Source: Sternotherus odoratus (taxonomy: Eukaryota; Chordata; Testudines; Kinosternidae). From it: a stretch of DNA of 64,000 nucleotides. Made by a program: the position numbers and the translations under genes. Location of the stretch: the NCBI GenBank assembly GCA_032164245.1, contig JAVMKO010000162.1:372001-436000 (forward strand), read 5' to 3'. Below are positions 51,382 to 61,744 of this stretch, in pieces (position 1 is the first letter of the stretch; every line of letters begins with the position of its first letter). Under the pieces are notes generated by a model, which saw only the letters and a program-made list of their open reading frames with translations, ran no database searches and was not told the DNA's origin.

Positions 51382-52744
51382 GGGGTGGCAAGAGCGGGGG
51401 AGGGGGGTTTGTTTAACTTTTAAATGACTTTTGTATTATGCCTTTTCATATAACCTTGTTTTAGAAACTCTGTATTGAACTTTGGTAATCTGTTATAGCC
51501 CCCAAGGTAGTATAATTAAGGTAAAAGAAAAATGTCTCTGCTAGGAGTAGAATAAGATCTCTCTCTCCCCCCCCCCACTTTATAATCAAGTGCCCTGTTG
51601 AATGAATGAGGTGTGAATGAGGAAGGAGAGACAGATCAAGGACAATCAAACTTGTCAAGTGGGCTAAGAGCAGACATAACCCTCAGGGGTTAGCACCAGA
51701 CCAGAGAGAAGCAGCAAAAAGGAGCAATGGACACAGACCCATATTTGCAGGAGAGGGAAACTGCTATAAAATAGCAAACTTGGCAAAATTTTTACCTTGC
51801 ACCTCTGCCTCCCCCCCCCCCATTCCCTTTTCCTGGAGCACTGCTTATTTTAAACTTTTTAAATGAATATTGCATAAAGTAGCACTGTATATTAGAATAT
51901 ATGTTTGGTTTGAAATTTTATTAATTTCATTTACCTTATATATTTAATGAAAATAAATGAATAATTTGATAGTCTTGATATTGTTGTTCTTTTTATTTTG
52001 TGCCCTCCACCAGACATCCTCCACAGTCCACAACAATCCTCACACCCAGCACCCCACACACCCCTACCAAACACTCATCCACACTTGACCCTGCCTGCCC
52101 CCCCTTCCCTGGCCACACTCATGGCTCCCATTGGGAACTGAAGCAGGGCTTGCAGGTAATCACTGCTGAATGTAACAAGGCTCCCCTCCCCCAAGAGCCA
52201 GAGGGACCTGTCACCTGCCAGGGGCCGGGAGTCCTGGGTTTGGGGTGCTTACCTGGGGTGGCTGTCCTGTCCTGGGGAGTATCTGGCAAGCAGGCACGTT
52301 CATTCCTCTGCTCCTCTCCTGTAGCTGCTCCTGGGATCCAGTGAGTTGGGAGGGGGAGGGAAAAAGGGAGGGGGGCCTGGGGCCAGCCAGGAAGTATCCA
52401 GCAGGTGGCTAGGTGGTTGTATTGCCCCACACCCCTGCACTATGCATGCCCCGCAGGCAGCAGGAAGGTGAAAGAAATGTCCGCCTGGCCATCATCACCT
52501 CCTGGGGTGTGGGGCCAATTATGGACTCAGCAGGGGGGGAGGGGAGGGGCACAGGAGCAGCTGGGGTAGCTGGAGGCTCTCTATCTTGGCACGGGGGGGG
52601 CTCCCACTGCTTGCCTCCCCCCCCCATAGGGGCAGACTCTCCCGGTGCCGCTGCACCATGCTCCGGGCAGGCGGGGGCTCCCGCCACCTGCCTTCCCCCC
52701 CCCCATAGGGGCAGACTGTCACGGTGCCGCTGCACCATGTTCCG
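51382..52744. other. No gene recognised
   Basis: An AT-rich stretch to about 52000, then GC-richer DNA. A duplicated phrase CATAGGGGCAGACT(C/G)TC(C/A)CGGTGCCGCTGCACCATG occurs twice (52625 and 52705), a small local tandem duplication of about 80 bp. No exon or tRNA is seen. Confidence 0.5.
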
Positions 52745-52997
52745 GTGTCCCAAAAGCCTCCGTCGTGTTCTCCCACAGCAGCTTCCTGGTGGTGTGGTGA
52801 GAAAAAGGGACAAGGAAGCAATTCTGCTTCAGGCTGGGACACCACACACAGGAGTGTCTCTTGCCTTCAGCCCAGGCAGCTAGAGGTGCTGGGAGCTCCC
52901 TGGCAGGCTGCTGCTACAGCCACCTCTCACCTCATGGCCGAGGCTCTTGTTGCTCTGCTGGTCACTGGCCCAGAACAAAAAGAAACAAGTATGTGCC

Positions 52998-53069
52998 CAG
53001 CAGATGGTAACTTCAATGTATCAACCTCTGGGTTAGGAACCCAGCATGCTTCAACTGCACCACTCTGCC
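52998..53069 (-). pseudogene. Initiator tRNA-Met pseudogene, anticodon CCT
   Basis: The minus strand has the GGCAGAGTGGTGCAG 5' part and a perfect CTGGG/CCCAG anticodon stem around TTCCTAA, where the initiator has CCCATAA. The T arm is damaged and the 3' end is CTGCTG. It is the mirrored counterpart of 30852-30923. Confidence 0.8.
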
Positions 53070-53192
53070 ACCTGTTGAGTAACAGTGTCCAGTACCCAGC
53101 CTCCAGCACCCGCACTAGCACCCTGTGAGCTTTAGCACAGGCAGACAGCTGTGCAGGCTGCTAGGCAACAGCTCTAGCAACAGCAGACAGGT

Positions 53193-53266
53193 GTCTCTGT
53201 GGTGCAATGGGTCAGCATGTTCTGCTGTTAACTGAAAGGATGGTGGTTCGAGCCCACCCAGGGACG
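53193..53266 (+). tRNA. tRNA-Asn(GTT), one anticodon-stem mismatch
   Basis: The 74-nt gene has acceptor GTCTCTG/CAGGGAC, loop CTGTTAA with anticodon GTT, and T arm GGTGG-TTCGAGC-CCACC. The anticodon stem TTCTG/CTGAA has one T-T mismatch. A TTTT terminator is close (53275). It is probably the functional member of the mirrored Asn pair. Confidence 0.85.
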
Positions 53267-53380
53267 GTTGTGACCTTTTCCTTCTCAAGACTTGCTGAGA
53301 GACTCAAGGCTCCATTTTCCAGCCTCTAAACCCTCCCACTTGGCTTCAGTAGGTTCAGCTGAGACCCAAAGAGTTTGCTC

Positions 53381-53450
53381 AGCAGAGTCATGCAGTGGAA
53401 GTCTCCTGGTCTGTAACTTGAAGTCGGTTGCTTGAATCCATTCTCTGCTA
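53381..53450 (+). pseudogene. Initiator-Met-like tRNA pseudogene
   Basis: It is the mirrored copy of 30478-30547 with the same altered anticodon arm (CTGGTCTGTAACTTG) and the same length of 70. The ends AGCAGAG/CTCTGCTA still match the initiator. Confidence 0.75.
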
Positions 53451-54166
53451 GGCACGTGCTTAGGAAGTAAGAGACAGACCCACAGGCACAGGAGCTGGCC
53501 TAGAAAGTGCAGTCTCAGGCTGGAAGGAAGCGCTGTGGGCCCAGTGCTGAGAAAGCCCAGAGGGAGAGCAGCAGATAAGGGTGGGGGAGAGAGAAGCAAT
53601 GAGTCCAGAGTGCAGGTGTAAAGGAGGGTGTGATCCCACTATTGTGGCAAAATTCCCTGGCTTATAGACAACCCTGGTGGAATTGGCTAGTGAAAGGATC
53701 TGAGTCCCCCCTGATCCAGATGCCTGCCTGACCCCAAAGACTCTCTTTCTACTCATGTGTGGCAGAGTCCTCAGAACCCCGACAAGGCTGGTCCCAGGAT
53801 TCCAGGGGGCTCAACCCCCAACCTTGTCATGGTCACTTAGAACAGGGGCTGGGGTGTCTCCACTCTGGGTGTCTGACTCCCTGGGAGGGAATCCCAGGGT
53901 AGTTGTAGGCATGTCCACCCCAAGAAATGAGAGAAACAAGGTAGGGGAGGTAAGATCTTTTCTTGGCCATGTTCGGTTGGTGAGGGAGAGAAGCTTTTGA
54001 GGCCCACAGAACTGAATCACCTGCATGTCTCTGTGTGGCTTGAAAGTTTGTCTCGTTCCCCATCCCACAAGTACAAACACTTGTCTCTACCCGCTCTCCA
54101 CCCCACTGAGAAGTCTTTGGGGTCACTTCTTGCTTTTAGGGGTCTGAAGAAGCACAACTAACAGGT

Positions 54167-54260
54167 GCTCCAGTGGCACAATGGGTTAGTGCACAGTACT
54201 TATAGAGCAGTGCTGAGGGAGGATATGCTGAGGTTGTGAGTTCAAGCCTCACCTGGAGCA
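54167..54260 (+). tRNA. tRNA-Ile(TAT) with 20-nt intron
   Basis: The same structure as 29661-29754, with D stem GCAC/GTGC fully paired, the identical intron and a TTTT terminator at 54264. Conservation of both mirrored copies suggests both are active; each supplies the rare AUA-decoding tRNA. Confidence 0.95.
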
Positions 54261-54819
54261 CTGGTTTTATGAACTAAATGGCTTCACCCCTCATTTGGCC
54301 CCTTGGAATGGAGAATTCCAGCCCAGGGACACTGAGGAGGGGAGGAGTCAAAACGCCCCCTTCAATTCTTACCTCCTCTCTGGAGTGCAGGTCAGGATCC
54401 ACAACCCTTCCCCCCACCACCCCCTGTGCCAGGGTCCCTCAGGCAGATCCCAGAGTCCTGCCCAGTCTTTGACCCTTGACTCAGAGCCTGGGGAGGGAGA
54501 GGAGCAAGGTAGCCAATGACCGAGGGTTTCCCTTCCATGGCCCACTTCCCTGGGCCTGGTCACACAGACAAGAAGCAGCAAAGGACCAGAGGTCCGAAGT
54601 GCAGACAATGGGATGTTTATTGGGGTCAGTTTCCAAGCAAGCACCTTGAGACGCCCTTCACACCAGTCAGGCTTATCTCTATCCACTGTCGCTGATAGAG
54701 TCTGTTCCCTTCCCAGACTCTCTGCAGAGCCCACATCGCTCTGCTGGAGGAGGGAGCCCTCGAGAAGAAGCAAAAGCTCCAAACTTTCCTCCCATCCTGT
54801 CTCAGGCAGGACAGCCAGG

Positions 54820-55323
54820 CAGGGCCGGCGACAGGGGGGCCCCCTGAAGTCTGGGGTGGGCCCAGTACGCAGCTGTACCCCCTTGTCGCCGGGCCTGAAC
54901 AGCAAGGCCCGGAACCAGGCAGCCGCTGCAGCGCTCGTCAGCCCCCTCCCCCAGCCCCCAGCAGCCTCCCCCGCCCCCCTTTGCTTCTCCCGGCCGGGCC
55001 ACGCGGAGCCCCAGTGCACGGCGGCTCTGTGCCCCCAGCGGGGGAGAGCGCATGCGGGGGGAGGGGGGCATGTCCTGCCTCTGCCTGGGGTGGGGGCTGC
55101 CGGGCTCCCTCCTCCCCACCCAGCAGCATTAGTGGGCGCCAGGGAGCAAGCCGGTCACGCTGGCTGGGGGCACCGTGCCCCTTGCACGGTCAGAACAGGG
55201 CCGGGTGGGGCCCGCAGGCAGCAGGAGACTGGCCGGGGGGGGGGGGTCCACGGGCAGCGGGCGACCAGGGGGGCCCACAAACGATCAGCGTATGGGGCCC
55301 CAAAATTTCTGTCGCCGGCCCTG
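54820..55323 (-). mobile_element. hAT-like element with perfect 8-bp target duplication and known empty site
   Basis: The termini CAGGGCCGGCGACAG and CTGTCGCCGGCCCTG are perfect inverted repeats. CAGCCAGG flanks both sides (54812-54819 and 55324-55331). The mirrored left arm at about 29090-29110 is uninterrupted there (on +: GACCTGGCTGTCCTG), so insertion followed the inverted duplication. Relatives are at 61027-61481 and 12040-12187. No transposase is encoded. Confidence 0.95.
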
Positions 55324-55571
55324 CAGCCAGGTCAGTACAGCTACATGGAGGCAGAAACAGAGTGCAGGAGACAGAGCTTCTACCTCCACCATGGGAGAAT
55401 GCAGCCATCTGGGAGGAACCTGCTATGTGCCCAGAGGCCTTTATTCCTCCAGCCTGTGAGGGCAGGGGGGGTGTCAGGAAGTTTCCCCTTCAACTCCCCC
55501 ACAAAAGGCCTTTCTAGGAAAGGCAAAATCTTGAAGAGAAAAAGTAACATAAAGAACCCCACAGAATCTAA

Positions 55572-55644
55572 CACCTAACCAGGGATTTGAACCCTGGACC
55601 CTCAGATTAAAAGTCTGATGTTCTACCAACTGAGCTAGCCAGGC
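55572..55644 (-). tRNA. tRNA-Lys(TTT)
   Basis: The minus-strand gene of 73 nt has acceptor GCCTGGC/GTTAGGT (three G-T pairs), anticodon arm TCAGACTTTTAATCTGA and T arm CAGGG-TTCAAAT-CCCTG. The D-arm end reads AGAACA where the sister has AGAGCA. Still foldable and probably functional. Confidence 0.88.
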
Positions 55645-57167
55645 TCACAAAATAAACAGGAAGTTCATGGAGAGGAGAAATTAGTCAAGAAAACGGGACA
55701 CACTAGAGGAAACATGTTGCTCTCTCTCTTCCCAGCCCTGGCCGTGGCACCAAATTGCCCCAAATTTTCATAAGGTCCATGGCTGCACCAGCCCTGTCAA
55801 CCAGCCCCATCCCTTGGCCACCGCCCCATGGACTGTGCCCAATGTAAGGGGTAGGGCCAATCCTGGAGTGTGTGGGATCCCGGTCAACTCCCTCTGCCCT
55901 GCCTCTTCCCCTTCCCCTTTCCTCTCCCCACACTCCCCCATCCCACCTCTTCTCCCAGCAACCCTGCACTCACTGGCAGTGGTGGGAAGTGGAGCAACCC
56001 AGCCCCAGCCCACTTTTCTCCACCAGCTCCCACCCCACTCTGCTTCCCTTCCCCAGCCACAGTCATGTTGCTCTGGTTGAGGAAAGGCCTGGCCCCAGCT
56101 CTCAGTGGCAGCAGGAAGCAGAGCACCATGGCTGGAAGCTGGTGAAGTAGAGCTGGCTGGGACCAGGTTGCTTCACTTCCCACCACAGCCAATGAGTGGG
56201 GAGGAATCCCTTCCCCCAAGTCCCCTTCCCCAAGCAACAGGGATGGGGTCAGGGTAAGGGAAGCAGAGTGGGCTCCTCCTGGTACACCGGGCCTGTGGGG
56301 CCCCCAAAAGAGGCCCCCAACATCTCCTCCCATCAGACCCTGCAAGGGAGGCCCAGGGCTCCACACAGCCCTTCCCCATGGTGGGGCTGCATAGGGCACC
56401 CAGATGGCTAGGGACAGCACTGCCCTCAGGCATTTTGTCAGCATCATGCCCCAGTCAACTGCACCTCCCCAAACTCCACAAGGCCCAGCTCATCAACCTG
56501 GCCCCTCTTACAGCCTCCTCTTCAACCTGACTAATAGGAGGAGTTTTAAGTCTCCCTCCCTCAGGCCAAATCTCAGTTGAGGAGAGAGACAAATTTCAAG
56601 CCACACCAAGACCTATGAGTGATTCATACTTTGTGGCTTCCTAGCTTGTTCCTTTCACGGACGGAACTTGGCCCAATATAAGATATTTCCTCACCCTCCT
56701 TGTTTCTCTCATGTCTTGGGATGGACATGCCTACAACCACTCTGGAATTCCCTCCCAGGGAGTCAGACACCCTAAAATCGTGCTGTGATATTCTCTACAT
56801 CAAAACAGCACTCTGGAACGGTCATAGTCACCTCCGGTTCCAGTGGGCATCAGTCACCCAGCAGGAAGGAAAATACTCGTTCTTGTAGGAATAGGGTCAG
56901 GGGAGCTGAGCACATTGATCTTCCAGGCTTTGCAGCTAAGCAACCCTGGGTGTAAAATCAGCTGTTCTTAAGGGGGTAGGAGGCAGCAATTGTTAAATAA
57001 AAAATCTTCAGGGAAGTTGCTGGAAGTGGTCAATAAATGTTTCTTTGTGCTCATTAACAGAGAGAACTAATTTATTTGCTGCTGAGTAAGCTTCTTCCAG
57101 AACATCCCTGGTTCCATCTCTGCCCCAGTCACTGCTCTAAGAGGGTCTTATATGCACTGAGCCTAGG

Positions 57168-57448
57168 GCCTTGTCCTCACTGCGGGGGGATCGACGGCAG
57201 ATACACAATTTCAGCGAGGTGAATCAAGTAGCTGAAGTTTGCGTATGTGCTGCCGACTTACCGCCCATCCCCACAGCGGCAGCCGTGAGCGGGGCGCTCC
57301 CACGTCGACTTCAGTTTGCGCATCCCGGCAACCTGGAGTTCCAGAGTCGACGGGTGAGCCACAGGCGATCGATTTATCATCTTAGCGAGATGCGATAAAT
57401 CAATTGCCAGAAGATCAATCCCAGAGCAGCCTCATGAAGACAGGGGGT
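57168..57448. mobile_element. Turtle-type MITE in the right arm
   Basis: It contains GGGGGATCGACGGCAGATAC, CAGAGTCGACGGGTGAGCC and GATGCGATAAATCAATTGCC, matching the element at 6258-6502. The left arm reads straight from GGCTCAGTGTATATAGG to the tRNA-Met flank without it, giving an empty site near 27230. The exact target duplication is not resolved. Confidence 0.7.
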
Positions 57449-57461
57449 AAGACTTTTCCAG

Positions 57462-57534
57462 GCCCTCTTAGCACAGTTAGCAGTGTGTCAGTCTCATAAT
57501 CTGTGGGGCCTAAGCTCAAGCCTCAGAGAAAGCA
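57462..57534 (+). pseudogene. tRNA-Met(CAT) pseudogene
   Basis: It is 73 nt with a perfect elongator anticodon arm (GTCTCATAATCTG), but two mismatches in the acceptor (GCCCTCT/AGAAAGC) and a damaged T arm (AAGCTCAAGCCT). The mirrored copy 27150-27222 is in better shape. Confidence 0.8.
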
Positions 57535-58659
57535 ACTGGTTTTGCTCCCTGCTTCAGAGAAAAGAGACTAGAACAGAGGGGTTTCTAGACACCATCCCAT
57601 CCAGCCAACACACACACACACATAGAGAGACTTTTCTGTGGCATTGACTTTTCCTTCTCCTTTACGACTCTTTAATGCAACTTGAAATACCCATCCCTAG
57701 GGGCCCCTTCCCACAGAGCACACAACCCTAGTGCAGAGAGCTGGGGGGTGCCGGGTTGTTGTGGGCAAGTCATAAAAGGGATGCACAAAAAATCCACTGG
57801 GACCATTGACCCCCTTGCTCACCCCCAAGCAGGTTTGACGCTTGCTGACTGTGATGCTGAGACTCCACTGCCTCAGCATCCTCCACCTAGTGGAGGCCAG
57901 TTCCTTAGACCCCTGGTCATATTTCAGCCCCCAGCCAGTGCATCCTGGCCCAGCAACTCACCTTCTGCCCCAAGTCAACCAGCTGGTGGGCTGCACCCAC
58001 AGACAGACACTTATACCGCTCCCCTCAGAGCAGCAGCCGCAGCTGTTGGCAGTTAATCCCCACCCAAGGCTGGGGGAGGAGCTGGGATCACTTGTTATTT
58101 CTCCCCCACATCGAGTCTCACTGGGTTTGGACACATTTCTCTCTCCACCTGATTTCAATTCACAGCCCCTCCCCCATTTCTGCTTTAAGCCTCATTCCTG
58201 GACAGATGTGAACACAAAGAAACTTTTGGTGACCACTCACAGCTACTGCCCTGAAGAGTTTTTAATGTAACAATTGCTGCCTCTGACCCCCATGAAGAAC
58301 AGCTGAATTTATCCCCAGGCGCTTCATCCTCCTCCATAACCATGTCATCAAAATCACCTGGGTGATGCTTGAAACTCCTGACACTCCCCACTCCTCCTCC
58401 TTCATGGGTGTGACCCCATGTGGCTGGTGTGATCCATTTCCTCCCAGTTCTCCTATCTTGGGTGTTTGCCTCCCGTACTTGGGCTTCCCCAGGCCCTGTT
58501 GCCAGCACAGAGTGCCCCCCCAGCTCAGCAGTGTCCCTGTTTTTGTGTCTCCCACAAAACTCTCCTCTGGCTCTGGAAGAGGCTCCAACAGTCCCACATG
58601 AGTTACACCATCCAGGGCATGTTTGCAGCCCAGCTCACCACCCCCCTGCTTAGCATCAC

Positions 58660-58740
58660 TTCTGCTCCCTCCACGGAGAGTCAGGCCCTACATCTCCCAG
58701 CCTGCTCTGGGGCACTTCCACCCTCTCCATCCCTTGTAAG
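58660..58740 (+). promoter_or_regulatory. Decayed promoter module A relic, copy 5
   Basis: It parallels 13395-13470: GAGAGTCAGGCCCTACATCTCCCAG, GGGGCACTTCCACCCTCTCC and a TTGTAAGGG donor. CpGs are lost. The ACTACA core of the ZNF143-like motif is changed to CCTACA. Confidence 0.55.
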
Positions 58741-59125
58741 GGATGTCTCCCAGGCCACGCTGACTCTCCCCGACCTCTCATCTTCCCCCAGATGGTACCT
58801 CTCAGGAACTAATCTCCCAGGCTGCCCCGCTGCAAAACAGTTTCCCTGTGGTTGGGGGCCAGGCAGGGTGTCTGTGACTGGCCGGGTCTCACCAGGGATA
58901 AGCGGGGGCTGGGGCTGGTTTTAGTGACTCATTAGACTAAGGAGACCCCAGAGGAGAATGCAGCCACCACATTTCAGTTCAGTTTTGGAGATGTGACACA
59001 TGGACAATCACCTGCTTATAAAGCGTCTAAATCCCATGGGCACAACTCTCCTGTGCACAACTTGTGAGCTCAGCCAACTATGAACAGGAGCCCTGTGAAT
59101 GAGTCATGGAGACACATTTATCCAC

Positions 59126-59197
59126 AGCAGAGTGGCGCAGCGGAAGTGTGCTGGGCCCATAACCCAGAGGTCGATGGATCGAAACCATCCTCTGCTA
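59126..59197 (+). tRNA. Initiator tRNA-Met(CAT)
   Basis: Identical to the initiator at 13857 except for one C-to-T change in the D loop (GGAAGTGTGC for GGAAGCGTGC). All stems and the ATCGAAA T loop are intact, with TTTT at about 59205. Likely functional. Confidence 0.93.
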
Positions 59198-59579
59198 GTT
59201 TGTGTTTTCTACGTATAGCCCTGGAAATAATTCATCCTGCCTGTATTTGCTCCACATAGAAAAGAGGAGCAAATTCTCTCTCTGTTTACACTTCAAGGGG
59301 GATGCAGAGCTGCATCTTGCGCACCTCCACCTAGGAGTTACCTGAGGTAACCTCATGTCCCTGCCCCCTCTCCCCAGGTGCTTTGGGGTTCCCCAGGGCC
59401 CAGCATGGAGCTGCTGTGCCTGCAGGGTCCCTGGGAGTCACAAAGGGGGTGATGTGAGATTACTGCCCCATCTGTCCTGTGGGGAATTCACTGTCTGTGG
59501 AGAAGCACATCTAGGCATTGGGATTCCCAGCTACATTAAAGTGACATGAAGGAGAAGAAACAGTTAATGCTTTAGATTG

Positions 59580-59990
59580 AGGCACAATGTGAAAAGTTTG
59601 GGGACCACTAAATTAGTGACATCCACAATCCCTTCTCTACAGTGCAATAAAAGGTATCCCTCACCCACCTGGGCCCTCCACCAGGACAGACTAGGGATGT
59701 TCTACTGCCCTTCACTCAGGCAGGAAGGATAATAACATTTCATTGCACTCATGTGATTTATAACCAACACCGGACAAAACTGGACATTTTGGCAAAGTGC
59801 CCCCCTCATGCTGCATACCTGGGCAAAACAGGCATCTCTGTGCAAACATGGTCTGTTCCCAAAGACTGGAGCTCAGGACAGTGGTGGGGGTTTCTCCTTT
59901 CACTCCTGCTGGGGAGTGTGGGGATCCCAGGGGCATTTCTAGAAGACAACAGAAAGCTCAAGGTCAGATGACATTTATTGTTTATAATGT
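59580..59990 (+). repeat. Direct duplication with 62700-63020
   Basis: Both copies run GGCACAATGTGAAA, GTTTGGGGACCACTAAAT, TCCCTTCTCTACAGT, GGACAGACTAGGGATGTTCT and ACATGGTCTGTTCCCAAAGAC (CACGG in the second). The second copy leads directly into the tRNA-Ser-GCT gene. No gene is recognised in the first. Confidence 0.88.
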
Positions 59991-60004
59991 GATATAATCC
60001 TTCA

Positions 60005-60308
60005 ATCCTAGTGTCACCAGCGATAACGTGGCTTAATTAAATCATCCCAGCCAGGGCTTTGTGAATTCAGGCCTTAAAAACCTGCCAGGATGGAGATTCC
60101 ACCACCTCCCTAGGGAACCCATTCTAGTGCTTCATTGCCCTCCTAGTGACATAGTGTTTCCTAATATCCAACCTAGACCTCCCACACTGCAACTTGAGAC
60201 CATTGCTTCTTGTTGTGTCATCCACCACCACTGAGTACAACTGAGCTCCATCCTCTTTGCAACCTACCCTTGTGTAGTTGAAGGCTGCTATCAAATCCCT
60301 CCAAACTG
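60005..60308 (-). mobile_element. CR1 3'-end fragment, minus orientation
   Basis: The + strand reads CCAGCCAGGGCTTTGTGAAT, CCACCTCCCTAGGGAACCCATTC, TCCACCACCACTGAGTACAA, GTTGAAGGCTGCTATCAAATCC. This matches 3310-3560 of the first CR1 copy (3' coding end and UTR). It is older than the first copy. Confidence 0.88.
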
Positions 60309-60390
60309 ACGATCTAGATGAGGTTTGAACACTCAACCCCAGCATCACTGTATTATAATTACTGTGTGCAAATCCTTTGCCCCAGTGGAC
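60309..60390 (-). pseudogene. Degenerate tRNA-Ile(TAT)-like relic
   Basis: Compared with 29661-29754, the + strand keeps the pattern GATGAGGTTTGAACACTCAACC, TATAATTACTGTG and CCCCAGTGGACACC. The intron region is shortened and the acceptor no longer pairs. Identification is tentative. Confidence 0.5.
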
Positions 60391-60992
60391 ACCACGCTGA
60401 CAGAACCTTGATTGATATTTTCGGACCTTGACAAAACTAATGGTTTCCCCCTTAAGACGGGTGGTGTGTTCTATTCCTTATGTCCTGGTCCCTCGTGGCC
60501 ATTTTCTTTCCCTACTTTTGGTGAAAAGCTTTTTTGTATTTTGTGTAGAAACTTTATTTCCCCAGGAGAGACCCAGGAGTGGGGGCTGCCTGCATGTACC
60601 CAGAACCCACTAGATTAGAAGGTGACCAACAAACACCCTTAAATTGAGGCAGCATCCCTGTCAAAAAGAACATCCCCCATCTTCACTTGAGTGACAGCCT
60701 GAATCGTTCCTTATCCTGTCCGACCCCCGGGATTGGAATCAGCAGCAGAAGCAAAAACATCTGTACGTAGCAGGAACCACACAAAATGTGCTTTCAAAGG
60801 AGCTGTCTCCCTCCTTTCGGAGTGAAAATTGTCAGTAAAATTTGGGCTGTAGAGCCCATGGCCCCAACTCTTAGTCTCTCTGGGAACCTGTCTCTGCTCC
60901 CAGCTGACAAGCTTCCAGACAGCTCTTTAGTGCTGTAGGAGTGAGTCATTTTTCAGGCATAAGTGGCACATAAGAAAGGCATTTTGTCAGAT
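60391..60992. other. No gene recognised
   Basis: AT-richer ordinary DNA with no exon, tRNA or repeat terminus I can name. Confidence 0.5.
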
Positions 60993-61527
60993 GCATTGGT
61001 GGTATAGTGGTGAGCATAGCTGCCTTCAGGGCTGGTGACAGAAATTTGGGGGCCCCCTACTCCAATAGTTTGGGGCCCCCCAGCCCTGCCGGGCCCCCCA
61101 GCCCAGCTGACAGTGGATGGGGGCCCCCCCAGCCCAGCCGACAGCAGATGGGGGCCCCCCCAGCCCAGCCAGCCCCCAGCCCAGCCGGCGCTCCCCCGGC
61201 CAGCTGACAGCTGGCGGCAGCGGGAGCGAGAGCGGCGTGAGCCGCTCTTTCTCCCCCCCCTCCCCCGGAAAGCACTGCTGCTGCCGGCCGGGCTCTCTGC
61301 TCCTGCCGGGGCCAGGCGTGTTTGTCCGGGGGAGAGCCGCGCTGCCTCCCTGCCCCTTCCCCGCTCTCCAGGTCCGGCGACAAAGGGGGATGACAATGGG
61401 TACAGTGGTGTACCGGGGCCCCCCTAAAGTCAGGGGGCCCGGTACAGCTGTACCCATACTACCCCCCTGTCGCTGGCCCTGGCTGCCTTCCAAGCAGTTG
61501 AACTGGGTTCGATTCCCAGCCAATGCA
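60993..61527 (+). pseudogene. tRNA-Gly(TCC) gene split by a hAT-like insertion
   Basis: The two pieces 60993-61026 and 61490-61527 together make a 72-nt Gly-TCC gene: acceptor GCATTGG/CCAATGC, D arm GGTATAGTGGTGAGCATAGC, T arm CTGGG-TTCGATT-CCCAG, and a TTTT terminator at about 61538. The break lies in the anticodon loop, before the CC of TCC. All stems are intact, so the gene was working until the insertion. Confidence 0.95.
61027..61481 (+). mobile_element. hAT-like element inside the tRNA-Gly gene
   Basis: The termini CAGGGCTGGTGACAG and CTGTCGCTGGCCCTG are imperfect inverted repeats. GCTGCCTT is duplicated on both sides (61019-61026 and 61482-61489), the 8-bp signature of hAT transposition. 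The 455-bp body has tandem GGGGGCCCCCCCAGCCCAGC units and no transposase. Same family as 54820-55323. Confidence 0.96.
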
Positions 61528-61744
61528 GTGAGATGGGATGTTTTCCTGACCACGTATTGGTTTAATTACAGTTACATTGTATCAGTTTATCAATGACAAG
61601 AGAATTTTCTGAATCCCAGCAGGTCATTCAATGTCCAGCAGAGGGAAAAAATGGGGGCAATGTACAGTGAGCTGTTGCAGTTATCCTCTAGTTACAATGT
61701 TCAGTTTATTTTTAAAATTTCTCCTTTATTTCCCTCTCCCTTTT
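61528..61744. other. No gene recognised
   Basis: Short spacer with AT-rich sequence between the tRNA-Gly gene and the CR1 copy. Confidence 0.5.

Larger units (their letters stand above)
52745..58350 (-). repeat. Right arm of the large inverted duplication (partner 26273-31160)
   Basis: It mirrors the left arm over its whole length, tRNA by tRNA. Differences include the hAT-like insertion at 54820-55323 and the MITE at 57168-57448, both absent from the left arm. Its distal end continues into segment Z with the initiator gene at 59126. No protein-coding exon can be supported inside; mirrored long frames (around 55884-56447 and 54369-55019) have no recognisable domain. Confidence 0.9.
58205..59575 (+). 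repeat. Duplicated segment Z containing an initiator tRNA gene (partner 12951-14385)
   Basis: Colinear with segment X from the GTGACCACTCACAGC start to the GAAACAGTTAATGCTTTAGA end. Its first 150 bp also form the distal end of the right inverted arm, so the direct and inverted duplications overlap here. No protein gene is recognised inside. Confidence 0.88.
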
